From: Elusimicrobiota bacterium
GTDB lineage: Bacteria > Elusimicrobiota > Elusimicrobia > UBA1565
Length of the DNA stretch: 60,325 nucleotides
Direction: 5' to 3'
Assembly (NCBI GenBank): GCA_016212885.1
Contig: JACRDO010000027.1
Span: 1-60,325 of the forward strand
In this document: in pieces, positions 16,203-24,253 of the stretch
How the letters are laid out: each line of letters starts with the position of its first letter
How positions within the stretch are numbered: position 1 is the stretch's first letter
Translations under genes and position numbers: made by a program
The notes under the pieces: model-generated
Seen by the model: the letters and a program-made list of their open reading frames with translations, nothing else
Database searches by the model: none
What the model was told of the DNA's origin: nothing

Positions 16203-17471
16203 ATGCTGGCGCTGCACCGCGCAGGCCATATCGTCCTGCCGGCGCCCCGCGCCGGGGTGCCCAACAACATCATCCGCCGCCGCCCGCCCGAGCGGGTGGG
16301 GGTGGACACCACCGCAACATCGGACCTGCAGCCGCTGGACTTCGTGGCTGTGCGCCGCAGCCCGTTGGAGAGGAGCTGGTGGGAGCACGTGCGGCTCTTG
16401 CGCTCAAAGCGGTGGTACCGCGGCGGGGTCTACGCGGTGGATGGGACGACGATCACCATCCCTTACGGGGAGGTCGCCAACTACAAGGGAGCCGAGCAGG
16501 TGGGGGAGGCTTGCGGGTACAAGCTGGTGGTGATCCTAAACATCGAGGAGGGCCATGAGCGGGTGGTGGCGTGGGTTCTGGGAGGCTTGGCGCGCAGCGA
16601 GAAGACGCTGCTGCGCTACCTGCTCAAGCGTCTGCGCGAGCAGTTCGGACGGTTGGGCGACTGGATGAAGGTGCTGGTGATGGACCGGGGCTACTGGGGA
16701 GCCCGGCTGCTTCTGGATTTGAAACGGCGAGAGGGCGTGGACTTCGTGATCCGTGCGGGCAATGACGAGCTGGATGTGGTCAAGGACATGGAAGGGCTGG
16801 CGACGTTGCCGACGACGGTATGGCACGAACGCGAGGAGGACCACAGCCGGCTGGGACGGATGCGGGTGAAAATGGCAGGCTTCATGGAGCTGCCGCTATT
16901 CAATGACCGTGGCGAGGAACTGGGCACTTGCCAAGGGGTCATCGCGGAGGAATACGACCTGAAGGGGCAGTTGCTGCCGGATCGACCGAGGTTCCGCTAC
17001 ATGACCAGCCTGGCGGTGGACCCGGCGTCGGCGGACTCGGTGCAGGGAGTGCGGACGTACTACCGGAGGCGTTGGTCGGTTGAGAATCAGGGCTTTTGGG
17101 TTTTGACCAAGCGATGGAACCTGGACACCCTGGTGGCCCGGAATCTCGACGCCAACCGGGCGCGGCTCAATTTTGCCTTGCAGCTCTACAACGCCGAGAA
17201 CTGCTGTGCATGGAAGCACCCGGGGACATTCGAGGAGGAGTTGCCGCGGCTCAAGCGGCCCCCTCGGGGGGAGCGCTTGGGGCGGCCGTCGATCATGGTC
17301 TACACCCCGGACGGCAAGGTGGGATCGTTCCAGGTCAAGGAATACCGACATCTGGTGACGACGGCGGTGGAGAAGGCTGTCCAGGCCAGGGCCAGAAAGG
17401 ATTTGAAAGCCGTGATTGAGCAGGCGCTGAAGGCAGGCAGGAGCATCGAGGATATCCTGCGGGATCTTTGA
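16203..17471 (+). mobile_element. IS4-like transposase, 5'-truncated
   Basis: From the ATG at 16203 there are 422 residues. The start (L-A-L-H-R-A-G-H-I-V-L-P-A-P-R) is the second half of the winged-helix module usually found at the N-terminus of these transposases; the first half is missing and the frame runs upstream only to a stop at 16125. The DDE core is present: Y-A-V-D-G-T-T-I near residue 79, V-M-D-R-G-Y-W-G near 160, and R-R-R-W-S-V-E-N-Q-G-F near 286. No left terminal repeat was found, and the left junction coincides with the broken attC at 16183. The element is probably unable to move by itself, although the catalytic domain looks intact. Confidence 0.8.
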
Positions 17472-17507
17472 TTTTCGGGGGGCCGTCCGGAGCGTGCCCC
17501 GAATTTG

Positions 17508-17603
17508 TCGAAAGTAGGCCGGGTGGCCGGTTCGTCCCTGCTTGCGCCGGCTCCGACGGGAATTGGGTCCGAATCGCCCGGCGCGCCTAAAATCTACTTT
17601 CGA
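17508..17603. repeat. 10-bp inverted repeat downstream of transposase
   Basis: TCGAAAGTAG at 17508-17517 and its exact complement CTACTTTCGA at 17594-17603 enclose 76 bases. It sits in the 203-base gap between the transposase stop and hicB. It may include the right end of the insertion element or a separate small palindromic element; no matching copy is present at the left end. Confidence 0.4.
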
Positions 17604-17628
17604 TTTTCCTGCGCAATCCAAGCACGAC

Positions 17629-17657
17629 TTGATTTCACTCGGTTGTTGCCCTATACT
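17629..17657 (+). promoter_or_regulatory. hicBA promoter
   Basis: TTGATT (17629-17634), 17 bases, TATACT (17652-17657): a near-consensus housekeeping promoter. An AGGAGGGA ribosome site follows and the HicB ATG is at 17675, 18 bases after the -10 box. Confidence 0.7.
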
Positions 17658-17674
17658 AAAGTAGGAGGGACAAG

Positions 17675-17878
17675 ATGACTGCAAAATTTACTTTGGAGTA
17701 TTGGGAGGACGAAGGTTGGTTCGTTGGCCGCCTTCGCGAGGTTCCTGGCGTTTTCAGCCAAGGCGAAACCCTAAAGGAACTTGAGAGAAACATCTGTGAC
17801 GCCTATAGCCTCATGATCAAGGACAACGCTGCTCCGCGAAGGCGAGCGCATTCCAAACCCATCCTTGTGCCAGCATGA
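17675..17878 (+). CDS. hicB: HicB family antitoxin
   Basis: A 67-residue HicB-type protein with the degenerate RNase H-like fold start: F-T-L-E-Y-W-E-D-E-G-W-F-V-G, then E-V-P-G-V-F-S-Q-G-E-T-L-K-E-L-E-R-N. No added DNA-binding domain is visible, which is common for the short class. It neutralises the HicA mRNA interferase. Its last four bases overlap the hicA start. The gene order antitoxin then toxin is the inverse of the E. coli operon but frequent elsewhere. Confidence 0.9.
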   Translation: MTAKFTLEYWEDEGWFVGRLREVPGVFSQGETLKELERNICDAYSLMIKDNAAPRRRAHSKPILVPA

Positions 17879-18054
17879 ATCGCCGGGAGTTCGTCAGGGA
17901 ACTCGTAGATGCAGGATGCTATCTCAAGAGACACGGCGGTCGGCACGATATCTTCGGGAATCCCAGGAACGGGAGAACCGCACCGGTGCCCCGGCACAAC
18001 GAGATACGAGATTCCCTCTGCACGCTTATCCGCAAGCAACTCGGAATTTCATAA
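17875..18054 (+). CDS. hicA: HicA family mRNA interferase toxin
   Basis: A 59-residue protein from the ATG at 17875, overlapping the hicB stop by four bases. It reads M-N-R-R-E-F-V-R-E-L-V-D-A-G-C, then R-H-G-G-R-H-D-I-F-G with the catalytic His region, then P-V-P-R-H-N-E-I. This is the double-stranded-RNA-binding fold of HicA. HicA cuts mRNA independently of the ribosome. The stop is 12 bases before an attC R-box, so the pair sits in an integron cassette. Confidence 0.9.
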   Translation: MNRREFVRELVDAGCYLKRHGGRHDIFGNPRNGRTAPVPRHNEIRDSLCTLIRKQLGIS

Positions 18055-18066
18055 ATCATTCACTCG

Positions 18067-18172
18067 GCCGAACATTGGATTGAGCTGACGGGCTTTTAAC
18101 GGAGGCATCGAAGAAAGTGGTCAAATCGCCGCGGCCGCTCGGGAGCGCCCGCAGCTCACCCTTCCGTTATGC
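18067..18172 (+). repeat. Integron attC recombination site
   Basis: R-box GCCGAAC (18067-18073), left arm TGAGCTGACGGGC (18081-18093), a long loop, right arm GCCCGCAGCTCA (18147-18158) and closing box GTTATGC (18166-18172). The arms pair perfectly except for one unpaired A in the left arm, the extra-helical base that integron integrases use for strand choice. It lies just after the hicA stop, where a cassette attC belongs. Confidence 0.8.
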
Positions 18173-18196
18173 TAATTCCTAGACTTAGATTAGGTC

Positions 18197-18225
18197 TTGA
18201 CTAAGTATACTCCAGGGTGTATACT
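18197..18225 (+). promoter_or_regulatory. Promoter with overlapping palindromic operator (second Phd/RelE)
   Basis: TTGACT (18197-18202), exactly 17 bases, TATACT (18220-18225). Inside it AGTATAC (18204-18210) and GTATACT (18219-18225) form a perfect inverted repeat with an 8-base gap that covers the spacer and -10 box. Antitoxin binding there would block transcription. The antitoxin start is at 18243. Confidence 0.75.
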
Positions 18226-18242
18226 ATGGCAGAGGCACGAAT

Positions 18243-18515
18243 ATGACCAGAACCATTGCGTTGAAGGCTCTTCGGCCCGGACTCCCAAAGGTGGCCGATG
18301 CCGTTGCGTCGAGGTTCGACCGCTACATCGTCACCAAGCGTGGCAATCCAGTGATGGTACTCATGAACCCCGAGGATTATGAGGGACTCCTCGAGACTAT
18401 TGAGATTCTCTCAGACCGCTCGGCCCTGAAGCGCATTCGGCAGGCGCGGAAAGAAGCCAAGACCGGGAAGACGGTCTCCCTTGAAGCCTTGCGGCATCGC
18501 TTGGAACGTGTATAA
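18243..18515 (+). CDS. Phd/YefM family antitoxin
   Basis: A 90-residue antitoxin. A-L-K-A-L-R-P-G-L-P-K-V-A-D-A-V, then Y-I-V-T-K-R-G-N-P-V-M-V-L-M-N-P-E-D-Y is the Phd/YefM DNA-binding signature. The basic C-terminal part should wrap the toxin. Its stop at 18515 overlaps the toxin GTG at 18508 by eight bases. It lies inside a cassette bounded by attC sites at 18067-18172 and 18768-18843 and carries its own promoter, as cassette toxin-antitoxin modules commonly do. Confidence 0.92.
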   Translation: MTRTIALKALRPGLPKVADAVASRFDRYIVTKRGNPVMVLMNPEDYEGLLETIEILSDRSALKRIRQARKEAKTGKTVSLEALRHRLERV

Positions 18516-18768
18516 AGTCGAACTGACTCATCAAGCCGAGAGAGCGCTCGAGGGGGTATTCCGTTCGGACCGCTCCCTTTATGAGCGTTTCATCAAAGCC
18601 TTCGGCGCTATAGCCCAAGACCCCTCCCAGGGCAAGCCCCTTCACGGAAAACTGCGCGGGGTCTTTTCATATAGGCTGGGTAGCTATCGCATTCTCTACG
18701 AAACCCATAACCAGCGGCTCGTCGTAGTCATTATCGATCTCGGCCATCGAAAAGAAATTTATGAATAG
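18508..18768 (+). CDS. RelE/ParE family toxin
   Basis: The frame opens earlier at a TTG, but the GTG at 18508 gives a normal RelE start (Y-K-V-E-L-T-H-Q-A-E-R-A-L-E) and the coupling overlap with the antitoxin, so it is preferred; the product is 86 residues. The core reads P-L-H-G-K-L-R-G-V-F-S-Y-R-L-G-S-Y-R-I-L-Y and the end I-D-L-G-H-R-K-E-I-Y, the YoeB/RelE pattern. It is expected to cut mRNA on the ribosome. The stop codon's last base is the first base of the following attC. Confidence 0.92.
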   Translation: MYKVELTHQAERALEGVFRSDRSLYERFIKAFGAIAQDPSQGKPLHGKLRGVFSYRLGSYRILYETHNQRLVVVIIDLGHRKEIYE

Positions 18769-18843
18769 CATAACATCGGCTTGGGCTGGCGGGCCGGGCT
18801 GCGGAACTCTGAATAGCGCCCGCAGCCCAGCCCAGCGTTATGC
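18768..18843 (+). repeat. Integron attC recombination site
   Basis: R-box GCATAAC (18768-18774), left arm TGGGCTGGCGGGC (18782-18794), loop, right arm GCCCGCAGCCCA (18818-18829), closing box GTTATGC (18837-18843), the exact complement of the R-box. The arms pair except for one extra G in the left arm at the same position as the extra base in the 18067 site. The 18167-18837 interval therefore has the form of a complete gene cassette. Confidence 0.82.
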
Positions 18844-18900
18844 GCACGATTGCGAATCGATAAGACAAAACAATCGGCCAAGACGATCCGCGCCGCGGGG

Positions 18901-19401
18901 CTATTCGAGGGTGATCAACGGCTGGCCCATGTCGAGCTGCTGGCCCTCTTTGACGAGCACCTCGCGCACGCGGCCGTCGGAGGAGGCCTTGAGCTCGATC
19001 TCGACTTTCATGGAGTCCAAGATGATGACCGGCTGGGTCCTCTGCACGCTTGCGCCGGGCTTGACCAGGATCTTGACGACCTTGCCCGGCATGGGGGCCG
19101 AGATGGTCTTGTCCTCTTCCCCGGCGCCCGAAGCTTCCTGCAAGGAGTGGTCTGAATCCTCCTCCCGCAGTTGGAAGGCCTGTCCCTGGATCTGGACGAA
19201 GAGATCGCCGCCCCTGCGGGCCAGGTAGACCGGGACACGTCCCTCAGGCAGCTCCAGGATCAAGGCGTGCTCGTTCAATCGCAGGAAAGAGATTTCTTTC
19301 TCTGTCCCCTCATCCAGCCTGACCTTGGCCCGGCCCGCCTCGGTCTCAGCGAGAGAGACTTTGTGGATCCGTTTGCCTATTTTGAAGCAGCGCCGTTGCA
19401 T
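18901..19401 (-). CDS. Biotin carboxyl carrier protein of acyl-CoA carboxylase
   Basis: Start set at the ATG at 19401 (M-Q-R-R-C-F-K-I-G), which has AGGAAA a few bases upstream; the frame runs further but without a ribosome site. The 166-residue protein has a beta-rich N-terminal part and a biotinyl domain from about residue 95: S-A-P-M-P-G-K-V-V-K-I, then L-D-S-M-K-V-E-I-E-L with the biotinylated Lys. The M-K-V-E variant is seen in methylcrotonyl- and propionyl-type carriers. It carries CO2 between the biotin carboxylase (20880-22370) and the carboxyltransferase (30619-32229). An AAA ATPase gene separates it from the biotin carboxylase. Confidence 0.92.
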   Translation of the reverse strand: MQRRCFKIGKRIHKVSLAETEAGRAKVRLDEGTEKEISFLRLNEHALILELPEGRVPVYLARRGGDLFVQIQGQAFQLREEDSDHSLQEASGAGEEDKTISAPMPGKVVKILVKPGASVQRTQPVIILDSMKVEIELKASSDGRVREVLVKEGQQLDMGQPLITLE

Positions 19402-19451
19402 TTTCCTAGATGATACCATGACCGGGCGGATGATTTCACTGTCATGCCGCT

Positions 19452-20807
19452 TTACAGGGCCTCGCAAAGCTCAAATAGCCTGAACACGAGATAGCACGGT
19501 ACGGACAAGAGCTTATAGCGGAGCGTCTTGCCGTCCGGCAGCTTGACCTCGTGGCGGTCGAGTCTCAGCGGCCCGCTGTAAACGCGGACGCCGATGTCCG
19601 AATCGCTTCTGCGCAGGAACTGGTGAAGGGATTTCAGAGAGCCGTGGCTTCCCGATTTCACCTTGATGGGCATGAGCCGGTCCCCGGCTTGGACGAGAAA
19701 ATCCAGCTCCGAGCAGGTTCCATTCTTCTCGCGGACCCAGAAGAAAAGCGGCCTCCTGCGCCGGGAATCGCCGGCGAGCAGCTCCTGCCCGGCGAACGCC
19801 TCTGAAAGCCCTCCGCTGAAGTCCGACGCGACGAGCCTTTCGCGGATTTGATCCTTCGTCAGATTCAAGGCATAGGTGCATAGTCCGATGTCCAAAACCT
19901 GCGCCTTCGGCGCGGCCTTGAATTTCTCGACCAAGGGCGGCGCGGTCCGCGTCGTAGGGAAAATCCTTTCGACCAGCATCGCTTCATGCAGGATGTCGAA
20001 GGCGCCAGATACCTCCCGCGAGCGGCTCTCGGCCCCGGCCAGGCGGGAGTAGTTGATCCGCGCGCCTACCTCGAAGGGCGCCCTGTCCCAGACGGCTCTC
20101 AAGCGCTCGGCCGCGCGGCCGCCGGCATATTTCCCAAAATCCTCTCTGAACGAGGACGAAAGAGCCTCATGGCAGCTTCTCGCCGCGGCGATGCCGCCGC
20201 CGATGCAGCGGTCCACGGCCTCGGGCATGCCGCCGACGGCCATATAATCCAACACGAGGCCGGCAAGCCTGTCGTGGATGGGAGCGGGAATTGCCCCTCC
20301 CACCTGCAAATCCCTGATCGTCCGGAGCAGGATGTCCTGGCCTTGAGCGTGGAGGAACTCGTCAAAGGAAACCGGGTATAGGTATAGAAATTCCACCCGG
20401 CCTACCGGAAATGACCAGCCTTCGCTCCTCATGCGCACTTCCAGAAGCGAGCCTGCGGCGATGACGTGCAGTCCGGGGGCTTCCTCATGGAAGAAGCGCA
20501 GCAGCTTGATCGCGGTGACCGAGTTCTGAATCTCATCTAAAAAGAGGAGCGTCTTGCCTGGGACGACTCGCTGATTGGAGATTCCCTCGATGCTCTCAAT
20601 CACGGCCTTTGCGTCCTTGACCTCTGAAAATATCTTCCGAATGGAATCCTTTTCCAGGTTGAGCTCCACGAATACCTCGAATTGCTTGGCGAATCTCCTC
20701 ACCAGAGTCGTCTTCCCCGTCTGGCGAGCGCCGCGCAGAACGAGAGGCTTACGACCGTCTCGTCCTTTCCACTCTTGCAGGTCTTTCTCGATCTTTCTGT
20801 CAAACAT
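19452..20807 (-). CDS. AAA ATPase with DUF4143 domain
   Basis: A 451-residue protein. Walker A is R-G-A-R-Q-T-G-K-T-T at residues 25-34, Walker B is L-L-F-L-D-E-I-Q near 93, and sensor 1 is V-I-A-A-G-S-L-L-E. The C-terminal DUF4143 region ends with an E-L-D-F-L-V-Q and I-K-V-K-S pair, a PD-(D/E)XK-like nuclease pattern. Such ATPases are common, often horizontally moved, and of uncertain function (possible toxin-antitoxin or defence link). It lies between biotin carboxylase and biotin carrier genes on the same strand and looks like an insertion into that operon. Confidence 0.88.
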   Translation of the reverse strand: MFDRKIEKDLQEWKGRDGRKPLVLRGARQTGKTTLVRRFAKQFEVFVELNLEKDSIRKIFSEVKDAKAVIESIEGISNQRVVPGKTLLFLDEIQNSVTAIKLLRFFHEEAPGLHVIAAGSLLEVRMRSEGWSFPVGRVEFLYLYPVSFDEFLHAQGQDILLRTIRDLQVGGAIPAPIHDRLAGLVLDYMAVGGMPEAVDRCIGGGIAAARSCHEALSSSFREDFGKYAGGRAAERLRAVWDRAPFEVGARINYSRLAGAESRSREVSGAFDILHEAMLVERIFPTTRTAPPLVEKFKAAPKAQVLDIGLCTYALNLTKDQIRERLVASDFSGGLSEAFAGQELLAGDSRRRRPLFFWVREKNGTCSELDFLVQAGDRLMPIKVKSGSHGSLKSLHQFLRRSDSDIGVRVYSGPLRLDRHEVKLPDGKTLRYKLLSVPCYLVFRLFELCEAL

Positions 20808-20879
20808 TGGAATATTATGTTATAAAGAATAACATCTTTACAACATTAAATGGCTTGAAGAATAGGTTGTTTAAGGCCT

Positions 20880-22370
20880 TTACCTGCCCCAGTTCCCGAC
20901 CGTGAGCCAGGGATTATAGTCGGTCTTCCCCTGCGTGAAGGAAGTCCCCACCTGCGCGCGAGGGCCCTTGCGGTAGAGCGCGGAAGCGATCAAAGCCGGC
21001 TCCAGCATCGTCTGCTTGGGCTGCCAGTCAGGCAGATGCTCCTTCAGGAAGCCCGTGTGCAGCTTCCCCTCCCGGAAGGCTGGGAGGTCCAAGATGTCCA
21101 GGAGGTATTCCCGGTTGGTGCGCAGGCCGAGGATGATGTAGTCCCTGAGCGCTTCCTTCATGCGGGCGATGGACGCTTCCCGGGTCTCGCCCCAGGCCAC
21201 GAGCTTCGAGATCATGGGGTCGTAGTGCGTGGTGACCTCTGAGCCGGAGCGCACCCCGCAGTCGTTTCGGATCCAGGGGCCGCCGGGCTCGCGCAGGAAC
21301 GCCAGGCGCCCGGCGCAGGGGATGAAATCAGCTGCCGGGTCTTCCGCGTAGATCCTGCATTCGATGGAATGGCCGCGGGCCCGCATCGGACCCGGCCGGA
21401 AAGGCAGGGCCCGGCCCTCGGCGATGCGCACCTGCCAGTAGACCAAGTCCATCCCGAGCGTCATCTCGGTCACCGGGTGCTCCACCTGCAGGCGCGTGTT
21501 CATCTCCAGGAGGTAGAACTTCTTATCCGCGTCCACCATGAACTCGACGGTCCCGGCGCTGGTATAGGAAACGGCCTTGGCCAGCCGGACAGCTGCTTCG
21601 CCCATCTCGGCGCGCAGGTCCTCGGTCATGAGCGGGGAGGGGGTCTCTTCGATGATCTTCTGATGGCGCCGCTGGATGGAGCACTCGCGCTCGTTGAGAT
21701 GCACCACCCGGCCGTGGAGGTCTCCCAGGACCTGGAACTCGATGTGCCGGGGATGGCGCAGGTACTTCTCCACGAACACGTGGTCGTCGTTGAAAGCGTT
21801 GATGGACTCCCGCTTGGACATCTCCAGGGATTTCTTGAGGTCCTCAGCCCGCTCGACCACACGCATGCCCTTGCCGCCGCCGCCTGCCGCGGCCTTGATG
21901 AGGACCGGGAATCCGAGCGCCTTCACGCGCTCAAGCAGGTCCCGGCCTGCCTCCCTCTCGTCCACCGCTGGGATGACGGGGACCTTATGCTTCAAGGCCA
22001 GGGCGCGGCTGTTGAGCTTGTTTCCCATCTCCCGGATGGCGCTAGGGGACGGGCCGATGAAGCTCAGGCCCGCATCGGCAACGGCCTGCGCGAACTCCGG
22101 GTTCTCAGCCAAAAAACCGAAGCCGGGATGGATGGCGTCTGCGCCGCTGGCCTTGGCCGTGGAGAGGAGCGTGTCCATTTTCAGGTAGCTTTCCCGCGAC
22201 GGCGCGGGCCCGATGAGGCGCGCTTCGCCGGCCAGCTCCACGTGCGGGGCGTCCCTGTCCGCTTCCGAATACACGGCCACGGTCTTGATCCCCATGGCGT
22301 GGAGGGTGCGCATGATCCTGACCGCGATCTCTCCGCGGTTGGCCACGAGGACTTTGCGGATCTTCTTCAC
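20880..22370 (-). CDS. Biotin carboxylase subunit of acyl-CoA (methylcrotonyl-type) carboxylase
   Basis: A 496-residue stand-alone biotin carboxylase without attached carrier domain. It has the R-K-V-L-V-A-N-R-G-E-I-A start, the glycine-rich ATP loop A-A-G-G-G-G-K-G-M-R near residue 165, and E-M-N-T-R-L-Q-V-E-H-P-V-T-E near 290. It carboxylates carrier biotin using bicarbonate and ATP. Its start overlaps the enoyl-CoA hydratase stop by four bases, tying it to the leucine-type pathway. The C-terminal 50 residues are longer than minimal AccC and resemble methylcrotonyl- or propionyl-type enzymes; the substrate is set by the partner carboxyltransferase. Confidence 0.93.
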   Translation of the reverse strand: MKKIRKVLVANRGEIAVRIMRTLHAMGIKTVAVYSEADRDAPHVELAGEARLIGPAPSRESYLKMDTLLSTAKASGADAIHPGFGFLAENPEFAQAVADAGLSFIGPSPSAIREMGNKLNSRALALKHKVPVIPAVDEREAGRDLLERVKALGFPVLIKAAAGGGGKGMRVVERAEDLKKSLEMSKRESINAFNDDHVFVEKYLRHPRHIEFQVLGDLHGRVVHLNERECSIQRRHQKIIEETPSPLMTEDLRAEMGEAAVRLAKAVSYTSAGTVEFMVDADKKFYLLEMNTRLQVEHPVTEMTLGMDLVYWQVRIAEGRALPFRPGPMRARGHSIECRIYAEDPAADFIPCAGRLAFLREPGGPWIRNDCGVRSGSEVTTHYDPMISKLVAWGETREASIARMKEALRDYIILGLRTNREYLLDILDLPAFREGKLHTGFLKEHLPDWQPKQTMLEPALIASALYRKGPRAQVGTSFTQGKTDYNPWLTVGNWGR

Positions 22371-23140
22371 TTCTTCTCCAGGAATTTCCGCATGCCGCGC
22401 TGGGCTTCCTCGCCGGCCCTGAGCTTGGCGATCATGTCCACGGTGTAGGCCGCGGCCTCTTTGAGCGGCATCTCTGGGACGCGCTCTAGGAGCTCTTTGG
22501 CTTTGCCTTGCGCAAGCGGCATGCCGACAAGAAGGTTCTTCGCCATGCGCTGGGCCGAGTCCATGAGGTCCGCGGCTGGGGAGATTTCGTCTACGAGTCC
22601 GAGGTCGCGCGCGATCTCAGGCCCGAACCTTTCTCCAGTCAGGAAATAGCGGCGCAAGCGGCCTGGGGTCCCTCGACGCAGGACATAGGGTCCGATACAC
22701 GCGGGCACCAGGCCCAGGCGCACTTCGCTTAAGCCGAACAGGGCGCTTTGGGAGGCGATGACAATGTCGGACGCTCCCACGAAGCCCATGCCCCCGCCGA
22801 TGGCGGGGCCGTTGACCGCGGCGATGGTGGGTTTTTTCAGCGTGTAGAGCTTGAAGAAGACGTCGGCGATGACCTGGGAATCTTTGACGTTCTGCTCGAA
22901 GGTGTAGTCGACGACGGCGCGCATCCATTCGAGGTCAGCTCCGGCGCAGAAGCAGTCGCCTTTGCCGCTGACGATGAGCACGCGCACGGAGTCGTCGTTG
23001 GCTATGACGTCGAGCGCGGAGGAGACTTCCTTTAGAAGAAGGCCGTTGAAGGCGTTCTTGACCTGGGGGCGGTTGAGCCACAACGTCAGAGTGGAGCCGT
23101 CTTGCTCCAGGGCGATGGTCTCGTACTGGGGGGCGGGCAT
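22367..23140 (-). CDS. Enoyl-CoA hydratase, methylglutaconyl-CoA hydratase-like
   Basis: A 257-residue crotonase. The oxyanion loop F-C-A-G-A-D-L-E-W-M is near residue 65, G-G-G-M-G-F-V-G-A-S-D near 113 and the catalytic Glu is in L-S-E-V-R-L-G-L-V-P-A near 138. The S-E-V-R-L-G-L-V-P-A-x-I-x-P-Y-V stretch is characteristic of 3-methylglutaconyl-CoA hydratases (LiuC/AUH). Next to biotin carboxylase and with a methylcrotonyl-type carboxyltransferase nearby, interconversion of 3-methylglutaconyl-CoA and HMG-CoA is the best guess. It overlaps the biotin carboxylase start by four bases. Confidence 0.88.
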   Translation of the reverse strand: MPAPQYETIALEQDGSTLTLWLNRPQVKNAFNGLLLKEVSSALDVIANDDSVRVLIVSGKGDCFCAGADLEWMRAVVDYTFEQNVKDSQVIADVFFKLYTLKKPTIAAVNGPAIGGGMGFVGASDIVIASQSALFGLSEVRLGLVPACIGPYVLRRGTPGRLRRYFLTGERFGPEIARDLGLVDEISPAADLMDSAQRMAKNLLVGMPLAQGKAKELLERVPEMPLKEAAAYTVDMIAKLRAGEEAQRGMRKFLEKK

Positions 23141-23522
23141 TGGGGTACGGGAGAGATGCTATAAAAATTTGAAAGGGGAAGGATGCTGCTCTGAGGGGTG
23201 GGGGCGATAGGACTGCAGTCAACCATACCAACGCTGTGACTCTTTTCGTGTCATTGACCAGGCGACCCGAAAAGCTGAGTCACTGCCTGACAATCTGACC
23301 CCTGCTTTCTCCAGACATATGTCTTTCTATAGCCCTCAATGCGGAGCGAGCCCATTCCCGGACAACACACACTTCTGCCATCTTCTCAGGTTCTTCCCGA
23401 GAAGCCGGACGCTGAATGCAATGGGAATCATTCTCTGCAATTCCCTTGAGCAATGCGATATCGGTCGTGCCGGGAGAAGGTCAACGGGTTGCGCAACGCA
23501 AGGAGACGCGGCCATCCGGCAG
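23141..23522. other. Gene-free stretch with one long hairpin
   Basis: This 382-base stretch lies upstream of the hydratase and downstream of brnA. No convincing gene is seen on either strand. It holds a hairpin at 23236-23283: GTGACTC plus TTTTCG pair with CGAAAA and GAGTCAC, with a 3-base bulge and a 19-base loop. The hydratase promoter should lie near 23145-23200. The hairpin may be an element end or a structural terminator. Confidence 0.4.
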
Positions 23523-23942
23523 CTATGCAGCATGAGATGTGCGGTTTGTAGACTTCTCAGTGGTGATTACAATGACATGATCCGAGTTCGGAAGTCGAAG
23601 TGTGATCCCATTCTTTTCTCGGACCACTTTGTAGCGCATCATGCTTCGCAGCAGAATGCTAAGGAACGTTTGGTACTTGCCAATTTTCGCATGACGAGCT
23701 TGAGTAATGAGCCACTCCATAACTTCCGGCGGCGTCCTCCAGGAGATAGGGACGTATTTTTCAGAAGGGCGCTTTGGTGGCCTGCCCATCCTTGGCGGCC
23801 TCGAAACACCGAGTTTCTCTTCAATAGCCCGTCGGAAAGTCTCGGTCTCTTTAGGGGTGACACGCCGGGCACGCTTTAGCTCGGCATCCGTGAGCTCCGG
23901 GATATCGGAAGTCCCAGTGATTCTCCGTTTATTGTTTTGCAT
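23523..23942 (-). CDS. BrnA-like antitoxin
   Basis: A 139-residue protein encoded directly after a BrnT toxin, overlapping it by 14 bases. The N-terminus is basic (M-Q-N-N-K-R-R-I-T), the middle has I-S-W-R-T-P-P-E-V-M-E-W-L and the C-terminal Y-Q-T-F-L-S-I-L-L-R-S-M-M, corresponding to the ribbon-helix-helix region of BrnA (COG3514) antitoxins. It extends about 35 residues past that helix, longer than usual. It should neutralise BrnT and repress the promoter at 24213-24240. Confidence 0.8.
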   Translation of the reverse strand: MQNNKRRITGTSDIPELTDAELKRARRVTPKETETFRRAIEEKLGVSRPPRMGRPPKRPSEKYVPISWRTPPEVMEWLITQARHAKIGKYQTFLSILLRSMMRYKVVREKNGITLRLPNSDHVIVITTEKSTNRTSHAA

Positions 23943-24201
23943 AGAACTGTTTTTCCTTCTTCGTCGCTTCCCTTGCGCTGATTATCCGGAGCACGTTGCC
24001 TTGCCGCTCGGTGAATACGACGAGAACGATGCCGCCATCGGCAGCCCCGAGCAGCTTTTCTCTGACTTCGCCGAGGGAGTGCTCGGGATTCTCAATGAAC
24101 AAAGCGTCCGGATCATCAAACGCCTTGATGGCTTGATCGAATGATATTCCATGTTTGGCCGCATTTTCCGCCGCCTTCTCTGGATCCCAGTCAAATTTCA
24201 T
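23929..24201 (-). CDS. brnT: BrnT family toxin
   Basis: A 90-residue BrnT. M-K-F-D-W-D-P-E-K-A-A-E-N-A-A-K-H-G-I-S-F at the start and I-I-S-A-R-E-A-T-K-K-E near the end are the family hallmarks (RelE-like ribonuclease fold). BrnT cleaves RNA and slows growth under stress. Toxin precedes antitoxin, the standard brnTA order. A strong promoter with dyad symmetry lies directly upstream. Confidence 0.93.
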   Translation of the reverse strand: MKFDWDPEKAAENAAKHGISFDQAIKAFDDPDALFIENPEHSLGEVREKLLGAADGGIVLVVFTERQGNVLRIISAREATKKEKQFYAKQ

Positions 24202-24212
24202 GCTTCACTTAT

Positions 24213-24240
24213 AGTATATACAGATATACGGGTTTGTCAA
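24213..24240 (-). promoter_or_regulatory. brnTA promoter and dyad
   Basis: On the minus strand TTGACA (24240-24235), 16 bases, TATACT (24218-24213), 11 bases before the brnT ATG. The spacer and -10 contain a GTATAT/ATATAC dyad that could be the BrnA operator. Confidence 0.65.
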
Positions 24241-24253
24241 GGCCTGTTTGTTG

